DNA of 64,000 nucleotides from Alphaproteobacteria bacterium (GTDB taxonomy: Bacteria > Pseudomonadota > Alphaproteobacteria > Rhizobiales > JAJFHC01), in NCBI GenBank assembly GCA_021775805.1, contig JAJFHD010000105.1:1-64000 (forward strand), written 5' to 3'. Within the stretch, counting starts at the first letter, position 1, and each line of letters starts with the position of its first letter. A program made the translations under genes and the position numbers. A model generated the notes under the pieces. That model ran no database searches, was not told the origin of the DNA, and was given only the letters and a program-made list of their open reading frames with translations. Shown piece after piece: positions 24,537 through 34,300 of the stretch.

Positions 24537-25727
24537 ATGACCGGCCAAAACCCCGTCTTCATTCCAGGCCCAACCAATATTCCCGACCGTTTGCGCTATG
24601 CCATGAGCATCCAGACGACGGATCACCGTGCCCCGGATTTTGTCGAGCTTCTTGCACCGGTGCTTGAAGACGTGAAAAAGGTCTTCAAGACCCGGAACGG
24701 CAAGGTCATCACCTTCCCGTCGAGCGGCACCGGCGGCTGGGAGGCGGCGATCACGAACACCCTGTCGCCGGGAGACAAGATCCTGGTGGCGCGCTATGGC
24801 ATGTTCTCGCATCGCTGGATCGACATGTGCCAGCGCCACAATCTGGACGTCGAAATCATCGAGTGCGAGTGGGGCTCAGGCGCGCCTGCGGCATTGTTCG
24901 GCGAACGACTCGAGGCCGACAAGAACCACGACATCAAGGCGGTTCTGGTCACTCATAATGAAACCGCGACCGGTGTGCGCAGCGATGTCGGGGCCGTGCG
25001 TAAGGCAATCGATGCCTCAAGCCACCCGGCCATGCTCTATGTGGATTGCGTGAGTTCGCTGGCATCGATGGATTTCCGCATGGACGAATGGGGAGTCGAC
25101 CTGGCTGTTTCCGGTTCGCAGAAAGGCTTCATGCTGGCAACCGGCATGGCGATCGTCGGCGTCAGCGAAAAAGCGCTTGAGGCCTGCAAGACGGCAACCT
25201 GCCCGCGCTGTTTCTTCGATTTCGGCGACATGGCCGGGGCCAATGCCAATGGCGGCTTCCCGTATACGCCGCCGCTGCAGATCATGTACGGCCTTCGCGA
25301 GAGCCTGAAAATGCTGTTTGAAGAAGGCCTGGACAATGTCTTTGCCCGGCACTTCCGGATTGCCGAAGGCGTTCGCGCCGCCGTCAGGGCCTGGGACATG
25401 CGGCTGTGCGCCGTCAGTCCCGAGCTTTACTCCGATACGGTCAGTGCGATCTATGTGCCGGACGGTTTCAACAGCGATGTTCTGGCAAACCACGTGTTCG
25501 ATGCCTATGGTGTGTCCTTCGGTGTCGGACTGGGAGAGATGGCGGGTAGGGCGTTCCGCATCGGCCACCTGGGATCGTTGACGGATGTCATGGCTTTGTC
25601 CGGGCTTGCAGCGATCGAAATGGCAATGAAGGATCTGAACTATCCGATCGAACTGGGGTCGGGTGTGTCTGCCGCACAGGAGTACTACCGTGCGACCACC
25701 GGCGTCGCCCAGTCCAAAGCTGCGTGA
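24537..25727 (+). CDS. bhcA: Aspartate-glyoxylate aminotransferase (BhcA)
   Basis: 396 aa class V (serine-glyoxylate type) PLP aminotransferase. It starts FIPGPTNIPDRLRYAM, has the cofactor segment PSSGTGGWEAA and the PLP lysine in VSGSQKGFM (Lys196). In the beta-hydroxyaspartate cycle it transfers the amino group of aspartate to glyoxylate, giving oxaloacetate and glycine. GGAGA lies about 8 nt before the ATG. It is followed 7 bp later by bhcB, in the order bhcA-B-C-D known from Paracoccus, which separates it from an ordinary serine-glyoxylate aminotransferase. Confidence 0.93.
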   Translation: MTGQNPVFIPGPTNIPDRLRYAMSIQTTDHRAPDFVELLAPVLEDVKKVFKTRNGKVITFPSSGTGGWEAAITNTLSPGDKILVARYGMFSHRWIDMCQRHNLDVEIIECEWGSGAPAALFGERLEADKNHDIKAVLVTHNETATGVRSDVGAVRKAIDASSHPAMLYVDCVSSLASMDFRMDEWGVDLAVSGSQKGFMLATGMAIVGVSEKALEACKTATCPRCFFDFGDMAGANANGGFPYTPPLQIMYGLRESLKMLFEEGLDNVFARHFRIAEGVRAAVRAWDMRLCAVSPELYSDTVSAIYVPDGFNSDVLANHVFDAYGVSFGVGLGEMAGRAFRIGHLGSLTDVMALSGLAAIEMAMKDLNYPIELGSGVSAAQEYYRATTGVAQSKAA

Positions 25728-25734
25728 GGGTGTA

Positions 25735-26724
25735 ATGAGCAAACCTGCGGAAAAGAAAACAGACCCGGATTTCTGCATTCCGACATTCGACGACGTGGAA
25801 GTGGCGCATGAACGGATCAAACCGTTCATCCACCGCACGCCGGTGCTGACCAGTTCTTACATGAACGCCCTGTCGGGCGCGCAGTTGTTCTTCAAGTGCG
25901 AGAACTTTCAGAAGGCCGGAGCCTTCAAGGTCCGCGGCGCGTCCAACGCAGTCTTCGGACTGGATGCGCAGACGGCAGAGACGGGGGTTGCCACGCACTC
26001 GTCCGGCAATCATGCCCTGTCGCTCAGTTATGCGGCGGGCCAGCGCGGCATTCCGGTCACGGTCGTGATGCCGCGTACCGCGCCCGATGCCAAGAAGGCC
26101 GCGGTGCGGGGCTATGGCGGAACAGTCGTCGAATGCGAGCCGAGCACTTCCTCGCGCGAAGAAGTATTCGCTGAGGTGGTGGCCCGGTCGGGTGCCGACT
26201 TCGTGCATCCCTATAACGACCACCGGGTGATTGCCGGCCAGGCGACCTGTTCGAAGGAACTGGTCGATGAGGTCAATGACCTCGATGCGGTTGTCGCACC
26301 GATTGGCGGCGGCGGCATGATATCGGGTTCGTGTCTGACCTTGTCGAACATCGCTCCGAACACCAAGATCTATGCAGCCGAGCCGCTCAATGCCGACGAT
26401 GCCTGGCGGTCCTTCAAGGCAGGACACATAATCGCCGACGATGCGCCGCAGACCGTGGCGGATGGCCTGAAAGTGCCGCTCAAGGAACTCACCTGGCATT
26501 TCGTGTCGAACCACGTAGAGGACATTCTGCTGGCCACGGAGCAGGAGATCATCGACGCCATGTACCTGACGTGGCAGCGCATGAAAATCGTGATCGAGCC
26601 TTCCAGTGCCGTGCCATTGGCGGTCATTTTGAAGAACCGTGAGGTTTTTGCCGGAAAACGCGTCGGTATCATCATCACCGGCGGCAATGTCGATCTCAAC
26701 AAGTTGCCCTGGATGCAGACCTGA
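25735..26724 (+). CDS. bhcB: Beta-hydroxyaspartate dehydratase (BhcB)
   Basis: 329 aa fold-type II PLP enzyme of the serine/threonine dehydratase family. It has the PLP lysine in GAFKVRGAS (Lys65), the THSSGNHAL asparagine loop and the glycine-rich phosphate loop IGGGGMISG. In the cycle it dehydrates (2R,3S)-beta-hydroxyaspartate to iminosuccinate. ATG 25735 with GAGG upstream is 7 bp after the bhcA stop; the frame stays open upstream into bhcA. Position between bhcA and bhcC supports the assignment over threonine dehydratase. Confidence 0.92.
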   Translation: MSKPAEKKTDPDFCIPTFDDVEVAHERIKPFIHRTPVLTSSYMNALSGAQLFFKCENFQKAGAFKVRGASNAVFGLDAQTAETGVATHSSGNHALSLSYAAGQRGIPVTVVMPRTAPDAKKAAVRGYGGTVVECEPSTSSREEVFAEVVARSGADFVHPYNDHRVIAGQATCSKELVDEVNDLDAVVAPIGGGGMISGSCLTLSNIAPNTKIYAAEPLNADDAWRSFKAGHIIADDAPQTVADGLKVPLKELTWHFVSNHVEDILLATEQEIIDAMYLTWQRMKIVIEPSSAVPLAVILKNREVFAGKRVGIIITGGNVDLNKLPWMQT

Positions 26725-26759
26725 AACTGCATCGGCCTTAATTCGAAGGGAGTATTGTT

Positions 26760-27923
26760 ATGAATATCATGACCAAGTTTGATGAACTCGAAGTCGGCTA
26801 CAACGTTCCGGCCTCTGTCGGGATGGACGAGGCCGATATCCAGACGCCGTGTCTGGTGGTCGATCTCGATGCGCTCGAGCGCAACATCACGAAGATGGGC
26901 GATTTTGCCAAACAGATGGGCGTGCGCCATCGCGTTCACGGCAAGATGCACAAGTCCGTCGATGTGGCATTGTTGCAGGAAAAGCTGGGCAACAGCTGCG
27001 GCGTATGCTGCCAGAAGGTCAGCGAGGCTGAGAGTTTTGCCCGCGGCGGCATCAAGGATGTGCTGGTCTCGAACCAGGTCCGTGACCCGGCCAAGATCGA
27101 CAGGCTCGCCCGGCTTCCGAATCTGGGTGCGCGCACTATTTGCTGCGTCGACGACATCTCCAACGTGGCTGAACTGTCGGCGGCGGCGGTCAAGCATGGC
27201 ACCCAGATCGAGTGCCTGGTGGAAATCGACTGTGGTGCCGGGCGTTGCGGTGTCACCACGACGCCAGACGTGGTGGCGATCGCCAAGGCAATCGATGCGG
27301 CCGAAGGGCTGAAGTATGCCGGTATTCAGGCCTATCAGGGCGCGATGCAGCACATCGATGACTACAGCGAACGCAAGGCCAAGATCGACGTCGCGGTTGC
27401 GATGGTCAAGGATGCCGTCGAGGCGTTGAAATCGGAGGGACTTGAATGCGACATCGTTGGCGGCGGCGGCACCGGTTCCTACTATTTTGAAGGTAACTCG
27501 GGCGTCTTCAACGAGCTGCAGTGCGGTTCATATGCCTTCATGGATGCCGATTACGGCCGCATCCTGGACAAGGACGGCAACCGCATCGACCAGGGCGAAT
27601 GGGAAAACGCCCTGTTCATCCTCACCTCCGTCATGTCCCACGCCAAGGTCGACAAGGCGATATGCGACGCCGGCCTCAAGGCGCAAAGCGTCGACAGCGG
27701 ACTGCCCGTCGTCTTCGGGCGTGACGATGTGGAATACGTCAAATGCTCCGACGAGCACGGAGTCATCATGGACCCCGAAGGTCACCTCAAGGTCAACGAC
27801 AAGCTTAAGCTCGTTCCCGGCCATTGCGACCCGACCTGCAACGTGCATGACTGGTATGTCGGCGTGCGCAACGGCAAGGTTGAAAAACTCTGGCCGATTA
27901 CCGCACGCGGCCTGGCTTACTAA
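26760..27923 (+). CDS. bhcC: Beta-hydroxyaspartate aldolase (BhcC)
   Basis: 387 aa, related to D-threonine aldolase/D-serine dehydratase (alanine-racemase-like fold). The PLP lysine is in HRVHGKMHKS (Lys62) and the C-terminal metal site is PGHCDPTCNVHDW. BhcC condenses glycine with glyoxylate to beta-hydroxyaspartate, the carbon-carbon bond-forming step of the cycle. AAGGGAG precedes the ATG. It has 35 bp to bhcB and 13 bp to bhcD. Confidence 0.93.
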   Translation: MNIMTKFDELEVGYNVPASVGMDEADIQTPCLVVDLDALERNITKMGDFAKQMGVRHRVHGKMHKSVDVALLQEKLGNSCGVCCQKVSEAESFARGGIKDVLVSNQVRDPAKIDRLARLPNLGARTICCVDDISNVAELSAAAVKHGTQIECLVEIDCGAGRCGVTTTPDVVAIAKAIDAAEGLKYAGIQAYQGAMQHIDDYSERKAKIDVAVAMVKDAVEALKSEGLECDIVGGGGTGSYYFEGNSGVFNELQCGSYAFMDADYGRILDKDGNRIDQGEWENALFILTSVMSHAKVDKAICDAGLKAQSVDSGLPVVFGRDDVEYVKCSDEHGVIMDPEGHLKVNDKLKLVPGHCDPTCNVHDWYVGVRNGKVEKLWPITARGLAY

Positions 27924-27936
27924 GGGACCTCAGTTC

Positions 27937-28902
27937 ATGCTTATCGTCTCAGAAGAGACCTGCAAGGAGGTTGTCGGCCGTGCCGACGCCTTCACCGCCG
28001 TTGAAGCGGTATTTGCTGCCATGGCCAAAGGCGATGCCTACAATTTTCCGGTCATCCGGGAGGCCATAGGGCATGCCGACGCGCTTTACGGGTTCAAGTC
28101 AGGCTTTGATCGAGCTGGTCTGACCCTGGGCCTAAAGTCCGGCGGCTACTGGCCGGGGAACATGGCGAAGGGCCTGACAAATCATCAGTCCACGGTCTTT
28201 CTTTTCGACCCGGACTCGGGCCAGCTGCAGGCCCTGGTCGGCGGCAACTATCTGACGGCCGTGCGCACGGCGGCGGCAAGTTCCATATCGATCGCTCATC
28301 TGGCGCGCAAAGATGCCAGGGTGCTCGGAATGGTAGGGGCCGGACATCAGGCAGGCTTCCAGCTTCGTGCGGCAGCGGAGCAAAGAGACTTCGAGAAGGT
28401 GGTGGCGTGGAATTTTCATCCCGACATGCTGCCGGGCCTGGCAGCGGTTGCGGAAGACATAGGATTGCCCTTCGAGGCGACCGACCGCGAACAACTGGGT
28501 GCCGAGGCCGACGTCATCATTTCGATTACCTCAGCCCATGAACCGCTGATGATGAAGGACTGGATCAAACCCGGCACCCACATTGCGTGCATGGGAACAG
28601 ACACAAAAGGCAAGCAGGAGGTTGATCCGGCCCTGGTCGCTGCGGCGACAGTCTTTACCGACGAGATTGCCCAGTCCGTCACGATCGGTGAGGCGCAACA
28701 TGCGATAGCAAGCGGTCTGATGGGCGAGGATGCTATCACGCCCATTGGCGATGTGATCAACGGCGTGCACGCCGGGCGCCGTTCCGATGACGAGATTACA
28801 CTGTTCGATGGCACCGGTGTCGGGTTGCAGGATCTTGCAGTGGCGTCGGTTGCCGCCCGGCTTGCGGAGGCTCAGGGCAAGGCGCAGGTCGTTGGTCTTT
28901 GA
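27937..28902 (+). CDS. bhcD: Iminosuccinate reductase (BhcD)
   Basis: 321 aa member of the ornithine cyclodeaminase/mu-crystallin family. The Rossmann motif is VLGMVGAGHQAG and the substrate side includes the conserved Lys in LTLGLKSGGYWP. BhcD reduces iminosuccinate to aspartate with NAD(P)H, closing the cycle. ATG 27937 has AAGGGA upstream; the frame runs open back into bhcC, so the in-frame extension is not real. It is the last gene of the operon. Confidence 0.92.
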   Translation: MLIVSEETCKEVVGRADAFTAVEAVFAAMAKGDAYNFPVIREAIGHADALYGFKSGFDRAGLTLGLKSGGYWPGNMAKGLTNHQSTVFLFDPDSGQLQALVGGNYLTAVRTAAASSISIAHLARKDARVLGMVGAGHQAGFQLRAAAEQRDFEKVVAWNFHPDMLPGLAAVAEDIGLPFEATDREQLGAEADVIISITSAHEPLMMKDWIKPGTHIACMGTDTKGKQEVDPALVAAATVFTDEIAQSVTIGEAQHAIASGLMGEDAITPIGDVINGVHAGRRSDDEITLFDGTGVGLQDLAVASVAARLAEAQGKAQVVGL

Positions 28903-28915
28903 GCGGGAACTTTTG

Positions 28916-28927
28916 CGGCACGTGCCG
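28916..28927. other. CGGCACGTGCCG palindrome between bhcD and the ABC exporter
   Basis: A perfect 12-bp palindrome in the 96-bp gap between the convergent bhcD and ABC genes. It has no loop and no T tract, so it is a poor intrinsic terminator. Confidence 0.2.
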
Positions 28928-28998
28928 TAACCCGGAAGCACGACAGTGCGTCATTGTTGTTTGAACCGAATTCGATTGCGCAAGGCCGGCGACTGGTT

Positions 28999-30672
28999 CT
29001 AGTCGGCGGAGGTTGCCCCCGACAACGGTATCGTGGTCTCCTCGCCGTCGACAAAAGACTGGATGGACGTTATCTGACCGTCCTCGAAAGTGAGAAGCCG
29101 GTCGCAGTTTGCGATCCACTTCAGATCGTGTGTCGTAACGATGACGGTCTTGCCCAGCGCCTTGAACTCGGGAATGAGTTCTTCAAAGAAGTATCGTCTG
29201 TGCTCGGGGTCCTGATCGGCAACAAACTCGTCGAGCAAAATAATGTCGCGGTTCTCGAGAGCGGCAACCGCCAACGCCAGCCTGCGTTTCTGCCCTGCGG
29301 AGAGGTCGACACGCGTGAACTCGTTGTTTTCAATCCTGGTCATGTCGGCGAGATGGACCTTGGTCAGCATCTTTTCGGCGTCGGCCTCATCGATGTCGTA
29401 GAGGCCATAGAGTTTCCGAAACAAGTGGAAGTCCGTGAAAACGGTCGAGAACAAGGCCCGGTACTGTTCCATCTGATCGATCTGGATCGGGGTGCCGTTG
29501 ATCTTGAGATCTCCTTCAACCGGTTCGAGAAGCCCTGTCAGCACAGAAAGAAAGGTGGTCTTTCCCGACCCGTTCTCTCCGACAATGAACACGGTTTCTC
29601 CACGATTGATCGAAAAATCCAACGGGCCAAGCTGGAACGTGCTTTCCTCCCGTGCGGTGTGCGTGGCGATCACATTGGTCAGTTCGATGGTGTCAAAGGC
29701 AAGGGCGTCATCACTGTCCGACTGGGGCGCATCGACGAATTCGACAAGCTTCTTCTGCAGTTCCATTACCCGGATGAAACAGACCCTGGCGTGAATGTAG
29801 GCAGGATATTTGGTTACGATGGCTTCGAACGGGGTCAGCGAAAACAGAACCACCGTGATGATCTGGAAGACGGTGGTAGCGGTTTGGTCGGTCAGGTGCG
29901 GGACCAGAAATATGACTGTTCCGAACAAAGCGAATTTCAGAGCCTGAACGACAATTTCACCGATCGAATACCGGGTTGCCACGAACAGTTGCGCTGTGCG
30001 TGCATCTTCCACGACTTCTTCGACGTCATTCATCAGGTCGCGCCTGCGCGGCTTGTGGAGCCTGAGCTGACGAAAGCCCGATATGGCGTCAGAAACACGC
30101 TCGAAATATTTTATTTCAAGCAAACGAATGTTTTCTGCCCCGGCCTCCGCTGCTTTTCTTTGCACGTAGTAGCCCATGCAGCCACCCAACATGACAAAAA
30201 TGGCGAAGACGCCCGCGATTGTGGACAGGAAGAACATTTGAGGAATTGCTATGCACAGGAAAATCAGCGACGGCAGGGTGTCGAGAACCTGGCCGCTGAA
30301 CTGCGAAAGCGACGTCACATCCTGGGTCATGATCTGGTAAAGTGTGCCGTGCCCCTCACGCTGCAGCAGGTTTGGCTGTGCTTTCAACAGGTTTCTGGTC
30401 AGCCGCAGCCGGAGTTTGCGGACGAGCTTGCCAACCAGTTTTTGGGCAAGGACATGGTAATAGAACGTCGACAACAGGAAGAGCAGAAACATTACGAGGA
30501 AAACCGGCAACCAGAAGGTCAGCGAGTTGTCGGTGCCAACAGCCGCGGCCGATTCGTTGATCGCCCACATGATTCCGTCCCGCGAAAGTCCGGCGACGAC
30601 GGCGACGACAACGACGCTGTATTTCAAGGGCGATGCGGTTTGCCAAAGGAATGCAATTAACTTGCCGAGCAC
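28999..30672 (-). CDS. SyrD/PvdE-type ABC exporter (fused membrane and ATPase domains)
   Basis: 557 aa. Six membrane helices (~15-285) precede an ATPase domain with Walker A GENGSGKT (365-372), signature LSAGQKRRLALA and Walker B IILLDEF followed by ADQDPEHRR. The unusual D-E-F-V-A-D-Q-D Walker B context and overall length fit the cyclic-peptide/siderophore-precursor exporter family (SyrD, PvdE). The start is GTG with GAGGG 7 nt upstream. It lies beside the glycosyltransferase region but on the opposite strand. No peptide synthetase is in the window, so the cargo is unknown; a modified peptide or glycolipid is possible. Confidence 0.87.
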   Translation of the reverse strand: MLGKLIAFLWQTASPLKYSVVVVAVVAGLSRDGIMWAINESAAAVGTDNSLTFWLPVFLVMFLLFLLSTFYYHVLAQKLVGKLVRKLRLRLTRNLLKAQPNLLQREGHGTLYQIMTQDVTSLSQFSGQVLDTLPSLIFLCIAIPQMFFLSTIAGVFAIFVMLGGCMGYYVQRKAAEAGAENIRLLEIKYFERVSDAISGFRQLRLHKPRRRDLMNDVEEVVEDARTAQLFVATRYSIGEIVVQALKFALFGTVIFLVPHLTDQTATTVFQIITVVLFSLTPFEAIVTKYPAYIHARVCFIRVMELQKKLVEFVDAPQSDSDDALAFDTIELTNVIATHTAREESTFQLGPLDFSINRGETVFIVGENGSGKTTFLSVLTGLLEPVEGDLKINGTPIQIDQMEQYRALFSTVFTDFHLFRKLYGLYDIDEADAEKMLTKVHLADMTRIENNEFTRVDLSAGQKRRLALAVAALENRDIILLDEFVADQDPEHRRYFFEELIPEFKALGKTVIVTTHDLKWIANCDRLLTFEDGQITSIQSFVDGEETTIPLSGATSAD

Positions 30673-30991
30673 TGGATTCCCTCAAGACTGCTGATGCCGA
30701 ACAGCTCCGATGCTGTCCTTAATTCGAACCGCGCTGGCGTAGTACAGGTGCAGGAAATTTGCAATGAATCATCAATCCAGACAGGGCCACTGGTTCTCGA
30801 CAGACCCCGGAGCGGGTTTTCCAGCGCATCACCGCAACGACGGCCTGTTCGGTCTCTCCAGCATTTCACCCCGGTTGATACATTTTTTGATGCTTCATAA
30901 CAATAGCGCCATGTCCGGGTGCCCCCGGCGGTTTCAATACGCCTGTCGCGGTGGGCCGTTTCGGTGCGCATTGGCGTGGCGATCTGTCTGA

Positions 30992-31285
30992 GAAATCCTC
31001 CTGCAATGCGCGCGCTGCCATGCGGTTGAGCGAGCGGCGAAGGCGCCAAGCAAGATCTCGATTCTCGCGGTTTCCTCACCGGGCGTTATCCTGGGTCCCG
31101 AGAACCTCTATTCCGATGCCATGATCGCACGGCGCGAACGGCAATTCTGTTGGGATGGATGGTTTTTGGACAGCCTCTTGGGTCATACTCTCGGCGGGGG
31201 CTCCGGGCACGATCATGAGCTCGACGGTGTGGATGGCCGGCCGGCAGCGCAGGAAATCATTTCTTTTCTCAAGACCCTCTACTAA
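30992..31285 (+). pseudogene. Remnant of a small c-type cytochrome
   Basis: A 97-codon open segment follows an in-frame TGA at 30989-30991 and has no start codon. It carries a heme-binding CxxCH (CARCH, 31007-31021) near its start and ends EIISFLKTLY, the usual C-terminal helix of class I cytochromes c. The middle does not align well with the family and there is no signal peptide in frame. Upstream sequence is open in other frames, so a frameshift or decay is likely. Read by eye from codons; the family call is moderately supported. Confidence 0.4.
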
Positions 31286-31332
31286 GTGTTGGAATCCGAA
31301 ACCTCGTTTTTTCAATAACAAGTGGTAACAGC

Positions 31333-34300
31333 ATGACAACCAAGAATCGCACGGACACTCATGTTGTCTGTTTTGCAGGGTCCCTGGATACCGATCTGTT
31401 ACCCCACTTCCTTGCGCATTACAGACATCTGGGCGCCTGCGCGTTTCACTTCGTTCTCCACGGCGACTTCTCATCGGAGGCGATTTCCTTCCTGACGGAC
31501 CAGAACGACGTGACGATCGAAGACCGGGTTTACGAGCCCTACGGAGATTTTCTCCAGAGCCGCTGTGTCAACAACGTCCTTCTTAAGCTTCTCGGAAAGT
31601 GGGTCTTTCATGTGGATGTCGACGAGTTTGTGGAGTTACCGTACCGTACGACCGGCAGGACGATAGCGGCGCTCCAGGTCTTTGGCTGCGACGCACTTCC
31701 CGCTTACATGCTGCAAAGGGTTTCTGCAGACGGCAGCCTTGCGGCGCTGTCTCCGGACCAGGAAATCTGGGACGTGTTTCCGAAGGCGGAATTCAATCTC
31801 AGCGAACGGATGGGTGTCGACAGGGCAATCTGGAAATCAAAGTTCCCCTTGTTTTTGGTGGGCGAGAGAACGGCCAGGAAGCGCGGCAATCATCTGCCTC
31901 CAAATGACTGGCCAGCCGAACGCGCCCCGCTGCGTGCGGTCGTGCATCATTTCAAGTGGCGCAAAACTCTGCTGGAAAGCCTTGAGAGAGAACGGAAAAA
32001 GGAATCCGGTACGCATGAATACGAAGCGTACAACGCGTGGCTGTCCGGTCACGACAATCTCGTTCCGGTCGAGAACGCCCGACGCCTGACACGAGAAGAC
32101 CTTTTCGCGATAGGCCTGCTGACGCGAGCGGACCGGCAAAACCTGAAGGTCTACTCCTTGCTCCGACAGATCAGAAGCGCACGCGATTCCGAGAGTTTTC
32201 CGAGCCCGACGCTGCAACGAAAGGCTGAACGCCTTTTTGAGTCGCGTACAGGTGGAAATGCAATGGTTGGTGGCCGGGATGCGGTTTCGCCGCAAGGTCT
32301 GTTTGCCAGGCCGGGCAGGATCTGTTTCGTCAGTTTTGAACTTGTCGGTCCCACAAACACCGGTGGAATCGGAACGGCCATTTCTGCGCTTGCCGAGGCG
32401 CTGAGCGCGTTTGGCCACGATGTCCATGTGCTGTTCTGCCCGCACACAGGGCACAGCTCGCTTCACGAACTATGGCACGAGATGTGGAATTCACGTGGTG
32501 TTACCTTGCACTATCTGCCGCACCGTACATCCACGGAAACACCCGAACCGCCACGTGAACAGGTTTGCCGCGAAATCTCACGCTATCTGTCAGGTCATTC
32601 CTTCGATCTGATCCACTTTCACGAGAATGGCGGGATCGGGAGTCATGTCGCGCAATTGAGCAAATCGTCCGCCGGCTTTGCGAAGACAAAGATCTGCGTT
32701 AGCGCTCATGGTCCGCAGGCCTGGCACAAACAAGGCAATCTCGATACCTGGTGGCAAAGCGAAAACGATATTGCCGAATTTGAAATGTCGATGATGCGTT
32801 CGGCCGATCTGGTGCTCTCCCCCAGCCAATATATGCTCGATTGGATCGCTGAAAACATGATCGAGCTTACAAATGGCGTTGTCGTCCGGAACGTATTGCC
32901 GGGGAGTTCAAGGGTGTTCCGACAGGAGGATCGTGCGCACCGGCTTGTCGATGAGATCGTTTTTTTTGGGCGGCTCGAAACCCGGAAAGGCCTTGATCGG
33001 TTCCTGAAGGCGATTGAGCTCCTCAAGGAGGTCGACACACCGCAATTTGCCCTGACGTTTTTGGGTCGTGTGGCCAATCAAGAACATGCCCTTCAGATAG
33101 AGGAGGTCTGCAGGAAACACGGCATCACGTATGAAATCATATCAAATCTGGGCACGGTCGAGGCAGTCAACTACCTGAGGTGTGCCAATTGCGTTGTCGT
33201 GATTCCATCTCGTTTGGACAATCTGCCGTACACGGTTTACGAGTGCCTGGAGAATGGTGTTCCCGTCATAACGTCGTCGATCGGGGGGATACCCGAACTC
33301 GTGCCTGCGGATGAACGGACAAATGTTCTTCGGGCCGACGAGCCCGGACAGTTGGCCGAGGCACTGGCGCAGTTGCTTGCAGATGGCGTGTCTCCTGGTT
33401 CCCTGGCATTCGATCCAGCCCTGGTGGAGCTCGAAAACATTGCTGTACATTCCCGGCTTGTCGAAGAAGCGGCCGCCGCTGAAACACCGATCCCGGACCT
33501 TTCCGACGTTACAGTGATCGTCTACGGAGATGAGGCAAGCGGTATCTCAGATCTGTTCGTCGAACGCCTGAATACATGGGCTGCCGACGGCGTCGGCAGG
33601 TTCCTGTTACCGCCTCACATGAATGCCGATCTTGTCGATGTTTCAGATGCAAGCCCCGAGGTGCGAACATATCCGGGTGATGGCGACGGTTTTCTGGCCG
33701 ACGTCGGCGCGTTGACCCAAAACCGTTCGATTGTGTACTGCCACACTCAAGTCGTTGCCGACGAGCACGCGTTGCGGAACATGATCGTCATGCTCAGGTC
33801 CACGAAGGTCGATGCGGTTGTTGCGGGCTACCGATTTGGAGTGCTGGACCTGGCGGGGGCATCCGTGACAGAAAGCTCCGACGAGATTCTGCCGCTGGCC
33901 TTGGCGCGAAGTTCGGCCGCAGGCCAGAACATATTCGGCACCGGTCTTTTTGCGGTCGAACTGGGAGATGTGGAAGATATACAGCTGATGAACCTGACCG
34001 ACGGGGACAGGGAGTTTTTTCACTGGAAGGTTCTGAACCAGGTTGCCGCAAGCGGAGGCGAAATTCTGGCGATCCCCAGTTCCCAGGCGACCAGGATCGT
34101 CTCGCCGTCGGAAGATTGGGGCACCCGGATGACAAGGGGGCACTGGAACGACCTCTTGCACCCATGGACCAGAAGGGTGCAGGCGAACATGCGGCCGGCA
34201 ATCTATCTGGCCGCCGAACGGCAGGCGGTCCGGACATCGGATGTCGATCACCTGCGGAATTTTCTCAACCATGAACACCAGCGCAGCCTGACCGATGAAG

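Noticed and set aside
28954..30660. 568-codon plus-strand frame opposite the ABC exporter
   Set aside because: The minus strand has all ABC motifs; the plus frame is a mirror with low-complexity composition.
30657..31079. 140-codon minus-strand frame upstream of the ABC exporter
   Set aside because: Arg/Ser/Thr-rich, no Shine-Dalgarno, overlaps the exporter start and the cytochrome-like remnant on the other strand.
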